Positions 16,204 to 25,949 of a DNA stretch of 36,330 nucleotides are shown piece after piece; within the stretch, counting starts at the first letter, position 1; every line of letters starts with the position of its first letter. The notes below the pieces were generated by a model. It was not told where the DNA came from, ran no database searches, and was given only the letters and a program-made list of their open reading frames with translations. Location: assembly GCA_947456025.1 (NCBI GenBank), contig CANGQQ010000006.1:1-36330 (forward strand), read 5' to 3'. The translations under genes were made by a program, and so were the position numbers. Origin of the DNA: Chitinophagaceae bacterium. GTDB taxonomy: Bacteria > Bacteroidota > Bacteroidia > Chitinophagales > Chitinophagaceae.

Positions 16204-18399
16204 TTGAAGGTCTCTGTACTTTTTATTACGCCTCCCTTTACTCAGTTGAATACTCCGTATCCGGCAACAGCCTACTTAAAAGGCTTTCTGAATACAAAAA
16301 ACATCTCCTCTTATCAATGCGATCTGGGGATCGAAGTCTTGTTGCAATTGTTTTCTTCAAAAGGGCTGACCGAAATGTTTGGTTCAATTCATTTGAATGA
16401 ATCCTACAGTGACAATGTACAGCGAATACTTGCGCTCAAAGAAGAATACATTCATTGCATTGATGACGTCATTCGTTTTTTACAAGGCAAAAATCCTACC
16501 ATAGCTGCACTTATAGCCTCCAGAAACTTCTTACCGGAAGCCGGTCGTTTTCAAAACACAACAGATCTTCAATGGGCTTTCGGAGCAATGGGCATACAGG
16601 ATAAAGCAAAGCATATCGCCACCTTATTTCTTGAAGACCTGTCGGATTTGATTTGTGCTTGTGTCGATGAACATTTTGGTTTCAGCAGATATGCAGAACG
16701 ATTAGGCCGTTGCGCCAATCAGTTTGACGAACTGCATATGGAGTTGCAGAAACCATTTTCCCTTATTGAAACAATTTTAATCCGTCTGCTCAATGAAAAA
16801 ATCACATTAACGAATCCCGATCTCGTTGCATTATCTGTTCCTTTTCCCGGAAATTTATTTTCTGCTTTTCGATGTGCACAATGGATCAGACACAACCATC
16901 CGCACATAAAAATTGCAATGGGAGGGGGCTTTCCAAACACAGAACTCAGATCACTGAAAGACACACGTGTTTTTGACTATTTTGACTTTATAACACTTGA
17001 TGATGGAGAAGCTCCCATTGAACAGATACTGAAATACATCAACAAAGAAGTCGAGCTCAACGAACTCAAAAGAACCTGGTTGATGATTGAAGACCAGGTT
17101 TCATATATAGATCAGGGACTTTGTAAAGACTATAAACAAGCGGATACCGGAACACCCGATTACAGTGATCTTTTACTTGATCAATACATTTCGGCGATTG
17201 AAGTTGCGAATCCGATGCACAGTTTGTGGAGTGATGGCCGATGGAATAAACTCACGATGGCGCACGGGTGCTACTGGGGCAAATGTACTTTTTGTGATAT
17301 TTCGCTGGACTATATTCGTCTGTACGAACCCCTTACAGCCCGTTTATTGTGTGACCGAATGGAAACAATCATCCGGCAAACAGGCACCAACGGATTTCAT
17401 TTTGTTGATGAAGCAGCTCCTCCGGCCTTAATGCGAGAACTGGCACTGGAAATTTTACGTCGAAATTTAATCGTTAGCTGGTGGACCAATATCCGGTTCG
17501 AAAAAAGTTTCACCCGTGATTTGTGTTTATTACTCAAAGCAAGTGGATGTATCGCTGTAAGCGGAGGACTTGAAGTTGCAAGTGACCGCTTACTGGAACT
17601 GATTCAAAAAGGAGTAACCGTTGCTCAAGTTGCCCGAGTAACCCGAAATTTCACTGAATCCGGAATTATGGTTCACGCTTATTTGATGTATGGGTTCCCT
17701 ACACAAACAGTACAGGAAACGGTTGATTCGCTTGAAATGGTACGACAATTTTTTAAACTGGGCATCTTACAATCAGCGTTCTGGCATCGTTTTGCCATGA
17801 CCGCACACAGTCCGATTGGGATGCACCCGGAACAATTCAACGTTCAAAAAATTCAGGATGCCGAAATCCGGTTTGCCGAAAATGATGTTGATTTCATAGA
17901 TCCTTCCGGAGTGAACCATGAACAGTTCAGTTTTGGACTAAAAAAATCATTGTTCAATTACATGCAGGGAATAGGCTTGGATGAGCCGCTTCAAAATTGG
18001 TTTGAACACAAAATTCCTCAAACAACGATCAAAGCAAATGCAATTGAAACAATCATCCTCGAACCTGAATGGAGCCCTAAAAAAGCACATGCAAAAATCT
18101 ATTTTTCAGGTTGTGTACGTTCGAAAGAAGTGATCCAAAAATCAAAGAAAGGAAATAAGTGGGAAGAGTTACTCATAACCCTTCTTCACAAAACGCATCA
18201 AATACAAATTCAGGTTGCAAAAGAGAAAGGGGAGTGGCTTTGTGCATTGTTGCAGGATCTTTGCACGAACAAATGGAACGGAATGACGTTAAGCGCCATT
18301 CAAACAAGTTATGAACAAAATGGATGGGATGATTTTGAATTATTTTGGGATAACAAACCGGTAAACACACTGTATAAAGCAGGTCTTTTAACCCTTTGA
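16204..18399 (+). CDS. B12-binding-like radical SAM protein with CX4CX2C cluster motif
   Basis: N-terminus VLFITPPFTQLNTPYPATAYLKGFL and AMGGGFPNTELR...FDFITLDDGEAPIEQIL resemble the N-terminal domain of B12-type radical SAM proteins; HGCYWGKCTFCDISLDY; SGGLEVASDRLLELIQKGVTVAQVARVTRNFTESGIMVHAYLMYGFPTQT. TTG start. Confidence 0.85.
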   Translation: MKVSVLFITPPFTQLNTPYPATAYLKGFLNTKNISSYQCDLGIEVLLQLFSSKGLTEMFGSIHLNESYSDNVQRILALKEEYIHCIDDVIRFLQGKNPTIAALIASRNFLPEAGRFQNTTDLQWAFGAMGIQDKAKHIATLFLEDLSDLICACVDEHFGFSRYAERLGRCANQFDELHMELQKPFSLIETILIRLLNEKITLTNPDLVALSVPFPGNLFSAFRCAQWIRHNHPHIKIAMGGGFPNTELRSLKDTRVFDYFDFITLDDGEAPIEQILKYINKEVELNELKRTWLMIEDQVSYIDQGLCKDYKQADTGTPDYSDLLLDQYISAIEVANPMHSLWSDGRWNKLTMAHGCYWGKCTFCDISLDYIRLYEPLTARLLCDRMETIIRQTGTNGFHFVDEAAPPALMRELALEILRRNLIVSWWTNIRFEKSFTRDLCLLLKASGCIAVSGGLEVASDRLLELIQKGVTVAQVARVTRNFTESGIMVHAYLMYGFPTQTVQETVDSLEMVRQFFKLGILQSAFWHRFAMTAHSPIGMHPEQFNVQKIQDAEIRFAENDVDFIDPSGVNHEQFSFGLKKSLFNYMQGIGLDEPLQNWFEHKIPQTTIKANAIETIILEPEWSPKKAHAKIYFSGCVRSKEVIQKSKKGNKWEELLITLLHKTHQIQIQVAKEKGEWLCALLQDLCTNKWNGMTLSAIQTSYEQNGWDDFELFWDNKPVNTLYKAGLLTL

Positions 18400-18434
18400 T
18401 CGAGTTGCGTTCGTTTCCGGGAAGCATTATTCTA

Positions 18435-19784
18435 TCACGCTTCAAATGTTTTTCCTTTCCATTTACCGCTCTTCAAATAGAGATACGACAAGATGAAAAT
18501 CAAATTCCAATAAACGATTTCTGAAGCCCAGGCCCACAGAATACTCAAACGAAAATATTCCAGGACCAACCAGATATAGATCAAGTAGGCGAGAATCGTC
18601 ACAAATTCAATCCGTAAATTAACGCTTGTATTTCCAGTTCCCGTTACGGCATTGAGCCATACGACAGCAAAAGACATGAACAACATACCAACAGTAACCA
18701 TACGAAGCACCGGAATGGCCTCCGCAATAAAATCACTCGACAACTGAAAAAAAGAAAGAATCTCGTAAGGAAACAGATTGAAGAGAATGAAGAGCATGCA
18801 CGCCGCACCCGTACTCATACGAACAATTTTATTTATCAAGAACAGAACGTCATCTGTTCTTCCTTGTCCGATAATATTACTCACCATGGTATTGGTGGTA
18901 GAAGCAAATGCCCAGGTAAATATACCTGTCAGTGAAAAGATATTACGCATGACGTTGGAGATGGCCAGAGCACGCTGACCATGATGTTCAATAAACACAT
19001 AAAATACAAACCAACTAACGATGCTAATCAGATATTGTGCGATAAGAGGAGCCGAGGCGTTAAGTAATTGCAGTGTACGTTTTGCGTCAAACTGAAAACT
19101 GCGAAACAAATAAAATTGTCGGTGAAGTTGTTTTATCCGAATGAGCAATAAAACGACGAACATCCCAATACATTCGGCAATGACGGATGCCCAGGCGGCA
19201 CCATTAAATCCAAGTTGGGGAAGTCCCCAGTGTCCAAAAATCAATCCATAATCCAAAAGTATATTGGAACCCGCTTCAAATAAACTTCCAATAAACAAAA
19301 AACGGGCATTTGTAGTCCCTACTAAAAATGCGTTCCCCAATTGAAACAGATATAAAAAAGGAAGCCCCCAAATACGGATTTTCAAAAACGAAACAGCTTG
19401 CGTCTGCACTTCTGAATCATGAAGTACTTTTGAAAAAATGAAAGGGCCAACCCAAAGGGTAATCAAAATGCCCGCCAGCGAAAACAGGAGCAACAACCTC
19501 ATCCCTTGCATCACAATGGTGCCTATCGCCTCCGGTTGCTCTTCACCCGCTTTTCGGGAAACGATCGCCTGTAATGCGCTGTTAAATCCGTTACCAATAA
19601 TGGCCATGATCAAAAAGTACACGCCCGTAATCCCGGCAATTCCCATTTCTTTTTCACCTAAATGACTGATGAAAAAATTATTGGTTGTGAAGTTGAAAAA
19701 GGGGATTAATAAGGAAAAACTGATGGGCAGTGAAAGCGCCAGAATCGAACGGTAACTGACTTGAAGTTTTAACGATTGACCCAT
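18435..19784 (-). CDS. MATE family efflux transporter
   Basis: Track ORF runs to 19913, but ATG at 19784 (MGQSLKLQVSYRSILALSLPISFSLLIPFFNFTTNNFFISHLGEKEMGIAGI) fits the MATE N-terminus. Twelve-TM-like hydrophobic profile. Confidence 0.88.
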   Translation of the reverse strand: MGQSLKLQVSYRSILALSLPISFSLLIPFFNFTTNNFFISHLGEKEMGIAGITGVYFLIMAIIGNGFNSALQAIVSRKAGEEQPEAIGTIVMQGMRLLLLFSLAGILITLWVGPFIFSKVLHDSEVQTQAVSFLKIRIWGLPFLYLFQLGNAFLVGTTNARFLFIGSLFEAGSNILLDYGLIFGHWGLPQLGFNGAAWASVIAECIGMFVVLLLIRIKQLHRQFYLFRSFQFDAKRTLQLLNASAPLIAQYLISIVSWFVFYVFIEHHGQRALAISNVMRNIFSLTGIFTWAFASTTNTMVSNIIGQGRTDDVLFLINKIVRMSTGAACMLFILFNLFPYEILSFFQLSSDFIAEAIPVLRMVTVGMLFMSFAVVWLNAVTGTGNTSVNLRIEFVTILAYLIYIWLVLEYFRLSILWAWASEIVYWNLIFILSYLYLKSGKWKGKTFEA

Positions 19785-19859
19785 GCCGCTTACGGATAGA
19801 AACTTTGATTGATTTGACGAAATTATTGTTATTATTGCACACAACACAAAGAACTTACA

Positions 19860-20702
19860 TTGCTGCATCCTACTTACCATATAGCAGATTCGGTTTCTGA
19901 GCTTTCGTTGCATACAGAGAAAGACCTTTTGCTCCAGGTAGGTGCTGATTTTTTGGGCCTGGTAGTCTTTTCACCCGAAGCAAAAAAAGTATATTCCTGG
20001 ACACTGTTTCATACCGGATCACCACTTGGTCAAGCATTGCAACATGAAGATTTAAACACACTCAAAGAACAGATATCCTGGTTGCAAGGAAATTTCCGGA
20101 AAATTTTGTTTGTTGATTATACCTGTAACAATTCGTTGATACCGCTTCATTTAGGACTCGATGAAGAAAAAGAACTTTTACTGAAATGGACGCTCGGCAA
20201 TGTACAGGATGCTATTCAGATGAAAGACCTGATCGCAGCAAAAGACATTTCAAATTATTATACAATTCCAGCATCTGTTGTACACCTGCTCCACCAACTC
20301 TTTCCTTCCGGTTGTTGGTGGCAAGTACAATCTTTTTTGATGGCGAAAGAAGTTTCGGATGAGCCAACCTTAACGATTGATATTTTTTTCAATGAGATCC
20401 TGATAGGGGTGAGCAGTATGGGGTCCTGGTTGTTACAAAACAAATTTTCATACAAAGCACCGGAAGATGTATTGTATCACATTCTCAATTGTATCCGTCA
20501 ACTGAATCTGCAAAACGAAGAAACAGAAGTCCTTATTCAAGGGTTGGTTGACGAACAGTCGGCTCTGGCTCGTTTACTCAATCAATATCTTCACAAACCA
20601 ATTTGGAAACATAATTTATCCTTCAGCTTTCCGAACGGTGAAACAGAACTTCCCAATCACATACTTGCTTTAACAGACCGATTACTTGCATGCGTATCAT
20701 AA
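19860..20702 (+). CDS. DUF3822 family protein (TTG start likely)
   Basis: HIADSVSELSLHTEKDLLLQVGADFLGLVVFSPEAKKVYSW...IDIFFNEILIGVSSMGSWLLQNKF; directly upstream of and overlapping rsmD, the arrangement I associate with DUF3822 in Bacteroidota. Confidence 0.75.
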   Translation: MLHPTYHIADSVSELSLHTEKDLLLQVGADFLGLVVFSPEAKKVYSWTLFHTGSPLGQALQHEDLNTLKEQISWLQGNFRKILFVDYTCNNSLIPLHLGLDEEKELLLKWTLGNVQDAIQMKDLIAAKDISNYYTIPASVVHLLHQLFPSGCWWQVQSFLMAKEVSDEPTLTIDIFFNEILIGVSSMGSWLLQNKFSYKAPEDVLYHILNCIRQLNLQNEETEVLIQGLVDEQSALARLLNQYLHKPIWKHNLSFSFPNGETELPNHILALTDRLLACVS

Positions 20703-21238
20703 GCGGAAAATATGGAGGCAGAACATTTCAGCCACCGGCAAAAATGCCACACACACGCCCAACAACCGATATCGCAAAAGGTGGGTTGTTCAATGTTTTA
20801 GAGAATAATCTGGACCTCTCCACACTTAAAACACTGGACCTTTTTGGAGGCACAGGAAGCATCACTTACGAGTTGGCATCCCGAGGCGCAACCGATCAAA
20901 CGATTGTTGAAAAAGACCCTGCAATGGCCCGTTACATTCAACAAACATCCTCCAAACTGGGTATCACTTTAAAACTTGTACAGATGGAGGTGTTCAAGTA
21001 TTTACAACAGTGTAATGAATCGTTCGATTTCATTTTTGCAGGACCGCCCTATGCATTGGGTACAATTGACGATCTACCACGAATCATTTTTGAACGTCCC
21101 TTATTGAATGAAAACGGATGGTTTGTATTGGAACACACACCCAGAAACGACTACAAGCAATTTCCGTTTTACAAAGCCGAACGTGTTTATGGCACCACGA
21201 TCTTTTCCATTTTTGTGAATAAAAAAGAAGGAGCGTGA
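20690..21238 (+). CDS. rsmD: 16S rRNA (guanine(966)-N(2))-methyltransferase RsmD-like
   Basis: MRIISGKYGGRTFQPPAKMPHTRPTTDIAKGGLFNVLEN (RPT..RxxxFN motif), TLDLFGGTGSITYELASRGA, FAGPPYAL. Confidence 0.9.
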   Translation: MRIISGKYGGRTFQPPAKMPHTRPTTDIAKGGLFNVLENNLDLSTLKTLDLFGGTGSITYELASRGATDQTIVEKDPAMARYIQQTSSKLGITLKLVQMEVFKYLQQCNESFDFIFAGPPYALGTIDDLPRIIFERPLLNENGWFVLEHTPRNDYKQFPFYKAERVYGTTIFSIFVNKKEGA

Positions 21239-21807
21239 CAAAACAAGCATTGCGCAACAAGTACAAGCTACAACGCACAGTCTTTACCGATTCTGAAAAA
21301 GAAAAAATGCAGGATTTGATTCTGATTCAGTTTCAGAAACTGCAACTTCCGTTCTTGCAGTATGTTCATACCTATCTGGCTATGGAAGAGCGTTCGGAAA
21401 TTCCTACCGATGCCATTTTGAGTTATCTGCAATTCCGTAATCCGGGGGTAACAGTTTTAATACCCCTTATTGCTCCCAATCGGGAATCGATGCTGAATGT
21501 CGTTTGGGACGAAACAACCCTGCTGAAAAGAAACCATTTGGGTTTTACAGAGCCTGTCAACGGTACCCCCAGCAATCCGCTGCTCAATGATCTCATTTTG
21601 GTTCCTTTACTCGCTTACGATCTGAAAGGCAACCGGGTTGGATATGGAAAAGGTTATTACGACCGCTTTTTGGCTGAATGCCGACCCGATGCGCTTAAAA
21701 TCGGATTCAGTTATTTTGAACCGGAAGAACAGATCAACGATACTGAAGATTTTGACATACCTTTAAACTACTGCGTAACACCGCATCGTTGTTATGAATT
21801 TGGCTGA
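21235..21807 (+). CDS. fau: 5-formyltetrahydrofolate cyclo-ligase
   Basis: TKQALRNKYKLQR...; DLILVPLLAYDLKGNRVGYGKGYYDRFLAECRPDALKIGFSY. GTG start overlapping the rsmD stop. Confidence 0.93.
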   Translation: MTKQALRNKYKLQRTVFTDSEKEKMQDLILIQFQKLQLPFLQYVHTYLAMEERSEIPTDAILSYLQFRNPGVTVLIPLIAPNRESMLNVVWDETTLLKRNHLGFTEPVNGTPSNPLLNDLILVPLLAYDLKGNRVGYGKGYYDRFLAECRPDALKIGFSYFEPEEQINDTEDFDIPLNYCVTPHRCYEFG

Positions 21808-22879
21808 TTTTACACTACAATCTTTCCGTTTTTTATTACTGCCGTTTTCCTTGATCTATGGGTTCGTGATTTGGGTTCGAAACCGCTTGTACGACCGAAA
21901 TATATTATCGTCTGTTTCATTCAATTTACCGGTGATTTGTGTAGGGAACCTGCGTGTAGGAGGAACCGGAAAATCTCCGATGACGGAATACCTGATTCGC
22001 CTTTTAAAGGAAGATTATGCTGTAGCAACTTTAAGCCGTGGATACAAACGCAAAACAAAAGGCTATGCGCTGGCCAATGAACAAACCACGGCCTTAGATA
22101 TTGGAGATGAACCCATGCAGTTTCATCTTAAATTTCCGGAGATTGCAGTTGCCGTTGGTGAAAGTAGAGTAGAAGCCATTCCTGAATTGTTGCATGACCG
22201 GCCGGAAACACGGGTTATTCTTTTGGATGATGCTTTTCAACATCGGAAAATTCGTCCGGGGCTCTCTATCCTTTTAACGGAAGCTGAGGATTTATTCACG
22301 CGTGATTTTTTTCTTCCAACGGGTGATTTAAGAGACGAAAAAAAAAGTTACGAACGGGCAGACATAATCGTAGTGAGCAAATGTCCGTCCGATCTTCCTG
22401 AATCGGAAAAATACCGGATCCTTCGTGAAATCGATCCCAAAAAGCATCAGGAGGTTTACTTTTCAACAATCGAATATCAAACACCCGTACACATCTTAAA
22501 TAAAAATCTGGATTACCCTTTACACAAAAACACAGAAGTGTTATTGGTAACGGGTATCGCAAATACCAGACCTTTGGAAAAATACATTCAGGAACAGAGT
22601 TATACGTATGTAAAATTATCTTACGGGGACCACCACATTTTCACCATTGATGATTTAACAGAAATCAAAAATGAGTTTGACCAGATGGACCATCCGCATA
22701 AAATCATCCTTACTACCGAAAAGGATGCCGTACGACTCGAAAAATTCAAAGAGCAATTAGCAGAACTTCCTATTTATGTTTTGCCCATACGGCACCGCAT
22801 ACTCTTTGAAGAAGAGACCGATTTCCGTCAGCAGATTTATGCCTTCATTGAAAAATTTGAAAAACCTGATTCCAATTAG
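21794..22879 (+). CDS. lpxK: Tetraacyldisaccharide 4'-kinase
   Basis: LPVICVGNLRVGGTGKSPMTEYLIRLLKEDYAVATLSRGYKRKTKG; GDEPMQFHLKFPEIAVAVGESRVEA; ILLDDAFQHRKIRPGLSILLT. Confidence 0.95.
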   Translation: MNLADFTLQSFRFLLLPFSLIYGFVIWVRNRLYDRNILSSVSFNLPVICVGNLRVGGTGKSPMTEYLIRLLKEDYAVATLSRGYKRKTKGYALANEQTTALDIGDEPMQFHLKFPEIAVAVGESRVEAIPELLHDRPETRVILLDDAFQHRKIRPGLSILLTEAEDLFTRDFFLPTGDLRDEKKSYERADIIVVSKCPSDLPESEKYRILREIDPKKHQEVYFSTIEYQTPVHILNKNLDYPLHKNTEVLLVTGIANTRPLEKYIQEQSYTYVKLSYGDHHIFTIDDLTEIKNEFDQMDHPHKIILTTEKDAVRLEKFKEQLAELPIYVLPIRHRILFEEETDFRQQIYAFIEKFEKPDSN

Positions 22880-24919
22880 ATGAAAAAGAAATCGAAAAAA
22901 AAGGAGAACGGAAAACAAAACACCTCAAGTTCAGTCAAAAAAGGCAGTCTTGAAATTACCAGAAGTGGTATGGGATATGTTTCTGTAGAAGATATGCCTC
23001 GAGATGTGCTGGTAAAGCCACAGCATTTTAATACGGCCTTACATGGTGATCTGGTAGAAGTTGAAATTCTAAAACAAAACAACGCCGGAAGAATTGAAGG
23101 TGTTATTAAAAAAGTCCTGGAACGGAAGCAGGTTGATTTCATCGGATTGATTCGTTTTCAGCAAAATCATATTTTCTTTTTGCCCGAAACCGAGCGGCCG
23201 ATGCCGGATCTGTACATACAACCGAATCGTTTAAACGGAGCAAAAAACGGTGACAAAGTTGTTGCCCGACTAACGGAATGGGATGTAAAAAAACGTATAC
23301 CGGAAGGTGAAGTGGTAGAAGTCATTGCCCAGGACGATTTAAACGATCTGGCCATGAAACAAATCCTGCTTCAAAGTGGATTTGCTTTAAATTTCTCAGA
23401 CGAAGCACTGGAAGAAGCCGACCGTATCGTTGAAACCATAACTCCGGAAGAAGAAAAGAAGCGCAAAGATTTCCGGGATATTCTCACATTTACAATTGAC
23501 CCTGTGGATGCACGAGATTTTGATGATGCGTTATCCATTCGAAAACTCGATAACGGACTCTATGAAATCGGTGTTCATATTGCCGATGTAAGTCATTTTG
23601 TAGAACCGGGAAAAACACTGGATCAGGATGCATACGAACGAGCAACTTCCGTTTATTTACCCGACAGGGTTCTGCCGATGTTACCCGAACACATTTCGAA
23701 TGAATTGTGTTCTTTGCGCCCGAAAGAAGACAAATACACCTTTTCGGCCGTATTTCAAATGAATAGCCATGCAGAAGTAAAAAATGTTTGGCTGGGTCGA
23801 ACATTAATTCATTCCAATCATCGGTTTACTTATGAAGAGGTGCAGGAAATTATTGAAACCGGTGAAGGGCTTTTTCAGGATGAAGTTCTGTTACTGAATC
23901 AGCTGTCGCAACAACTTCGTAAAGAGCGATTCCGGAAGGGAGCCATCAATTTTTCATCACAGGAAGTCCGCTTTATTCTGGATGAAAAAAAGAAACCGGT
24001 GGGCATCACAATTAAAGAAAGTAAAGCATCACATCAACTCATTGAGGAGTTTATGCTGCTTGCCAATAAGCATGTTGCCTTGTATATTGGAAACATTAAA
24101 ATAAAAGACAACCCCATACCATTCCCATATCGGGTCCATGACACACCGGATGAGGCCAAACTGGGTCCATTCATAACCTTTGCCCGAAAATACGGACACA
24201 CGTTTGACATCTCTTCTCCCGAAAAAATTGCATCCTCTTTCAATCAAATGTTACAGGATGTAAATGGGAAACCGGAACAACATGTATTGGAAACGCTGGG
24301 AATCCGTACAATGGCTAAAGCTGTTTATACTGCCGAAAACATTGGTCACTATGGTTTAGGATTTGCACACTACTGTCATTTTACGTCTCCCATACGCCGG
24401 TATCCCGACATCCTCGTTCACCGGATTCTTCAGCAATGTTTGGATGGCAATCCGGTTTCCGATAAAAAAATTGAACAAAAATGTCGCCATTGCAGTGAAC
24501 GGGAACGGGCTGCAATGGAAAGCGAACGGGCCGCCAACAAATACAAACAGGTCGAATACATGAGTCAGTTTTTAGGCGAAGAATTTGATGGGGTTGTGAG
24601 TGGCGTTGCGTCCTTTGGTTTTTGGGTGGAAACCATTGAACATAAATGCGAAGGACTTGTTAGTTTGTTTGCAATCAGTGATTTCGACGATTTCAGGTAT
24701 GTGGAAGAGGATTATTGTCTGGTTGGTAAACGTAGCGGCAAATCATTTCGGATGGGCGACAAAGTCACTATAAAAGTAGTGGCCGCCAATCTCGAGAAAA
24801 GACAGTTGGATTATGAACTGATTTTAGGCCACTGGGCATCAACAGAACATAAAGTTCTCCAACAAACAAACGGTAAAAACAAAAAGACGGCCCCAAAAAC
24901 AAAACGATCCAAGAAGTAA
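22880..24919 (+). CDS. rnr: Ribonuclease R
   Basis: FTIDPVDARDFDDALSIRKLDNGLYEIGVHIADVSHFVEPG; YLPDRVLPMLPEHISNELCSLRPKEDKYTFSAVF; HFTSPIRRYPDILVHRIL; C-terminal S1 domain and basic tail. Confidence 0.97.
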   Translation: MKKKSKKKENGKQNTSSSVKKGSLEITRSGMGYVSVEDMPRDVLVKPQHFNTALHGDLVEVEILKQNNAGRIEGVIKKVLERKQVDFIGLIRFQQNHIFFLPETERPMPDLYIQPNRLNGAKNGDKVVARLTEWDVKKRIPEGEVVEVIAQDDLNDLAMKQILLQSGFALNFSDEALEEADRIVETITPEEEKKRKDFRDILTFTIDPVDARDFDDALSIRKLDNGLYEIGVHIADVSHFVEPGKTLDQDAYERATSVYLPDRVLPMLPEHISNELCSLRPKEDKYTFSAVFQMNSHAEVKNVWLGRTLIHSNHRFTYEEVQEIIETGEGLFQDEVLLLNQLSQQLRKERFRKGAINFSSQEVRFILDEKKKPVGITIKESKASHQLIEEFMLLANKHVALYIGNIKIKDNPIPFPYRVHDTPDEAKLGPFITFARKYGHTFDISSPEKIASSFNQMLQDVNGKPEQHVLETLGIRTMAKAVYTAENIGHYGLGFAHYCHFTSPIRRYPDILVHRILQQCLDGNPVSDKKIEQKCRHCSERERAAMESERAANKYKQVEYMSQFLGEEFDGVVSGVASFGFWVETIEHKCEGLVSLFAISDFDDFRYVEEDYCLVGKRSGKSFRMGDKVTIKVVAANLEKRQLDYELILGHWASTEHKVLQQTNGKNKKTAPKTKRSKK

Positions 24920-24925
24920 ACATAT

Positions 24926-25891
24926 ATGCATTCATTTGAACAACTGCTCCAACAATTTGAAGATTATTTCGGAAAACGTCATTTTCCCGATCAACCATCC
25001 ACACTATACGATCCGGCACAATACATATTAGGAATCGGAGGGAAGCGGGTAAGGCCGGTCTTATGCCTGATGGGGAATGAACTATTTGATGAAATTCATC
25101 CCGATGCCTGGTCGGTTGCCGTATCGGTGGAATTGTTTCACAATTTTTCGCTGATTCATGATGACATCATGGATCAGGCCCCTCTGAGAAGAGGGAAGGA
25201 TACCGTTCATCATAAATACGGAGTGAACACGGCCATTCTTGCAGGTGATGCCATGTTAATTATGGCCTATGATTACCTCTACAAAATTTCATCCGAAAAC
25301 CTGAAAACAGTCCTCGGATTGTTTAACAAAACAGCCCTTCAGGTTTCCGAAGGTCAACAACTGGACATGGACTTCGAAAAACGGACAACCGTTTCGTTGC
25401 AGGAGTATATGCACATGATCGAACTCAAGACATCCGTCTTACTGGCGTCAAGTCTTGAAATGGGCGCTGTAATAGGAGGTGCAAGCGAACGAAATGCCAA
25501 ACATTTGTATGAATTTGGCCGGAATCTCGGCATCGCGTTTCAGATTCAGGACGATTACCTTGATGCCTTTGGCGACCCCGCCAAATTCGGAAAACAAGTA
25601 GGAGGTGATATCCTGTCAAATAAAAAAACCTTTTTGATGATCCACGCACAGGAAACGGCAGACGCAGCGGCAAAAGAACGGTTAATGCTTTTACAAGAGC
25701 AAAACCCTTCCGATAAAGTGGAGCAGGTGTTGTCTATTTTCAGAGAAGCTTCCGTTGATGAATGGGCGCTGGAACTCAAAAACAGTTATCTCGAGAAAGC
25801 ATTGCACCATCTTGAAGAAGTTGCAGTTACCGCATCCAGAAAAGATGCATTGCGTCAATTGGCCGCTTTTTTGGTTCAGCGGGACTATTAA
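24926..25891 (+). CDS. Polyprenyl (geranylgeranyl/farnesyl-type) synthetase
   Basis: GGKRVRPVLCLMGNELF; first Asp-rich motif LIHDDIMDQAPLRRGKDTVHHKYG; second Asp-rich motif FQIQDDYLDAFGDPAKFGKQVGGDILSNKKTFL. Confidence 0.95.
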   Translation: MHSFEQLLQQFEDYFGKRHFPDQPSTLYDPAQYILGIGGKRVRPVLCLMGNELFDEIHPDAWSVAVSVELFHNFSLIHDDIMDQAPLRRGKDTVHHKYGVNTAILAGDAMLIMAYDYLYKISSENLKTVLGLFNKTALQVSEGQQLDMDFEKRTTVSLQEYMHMIELKTSVLLASSLEMGAVIGGASERNAKHLYEFGRNLGIAFQIQDDYLDAFGDPAKFGKQVGGDILSNKKTFLMIHAQETADAAAKERLMLLQEQNPSDKVEQVLSIFREASVDEWALELKNSYLEKALHHLEEVAVTASRKDALRQLAAFLVQRDY

Positions 25892-25927
25892 AAAATCGGG
25901 CGATTCAAGTTTAATGAATCGCCCGAT
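25890..25927 (-). terminator. Intrinsic terminator of the tryptophan 2,3-dioxygenase gene (minus direction)
   Basis: ATCGGGCGATTCA-N7-TGAATCGCCCGAT perfect 13-bp stem; on the minus strand it is followed by TTTTTT. The plus strand lacks a T-tract. Confidence 0.88.
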
Positions 25928-25949
25928 CTCTAAGTTATACGCGTTCGTT

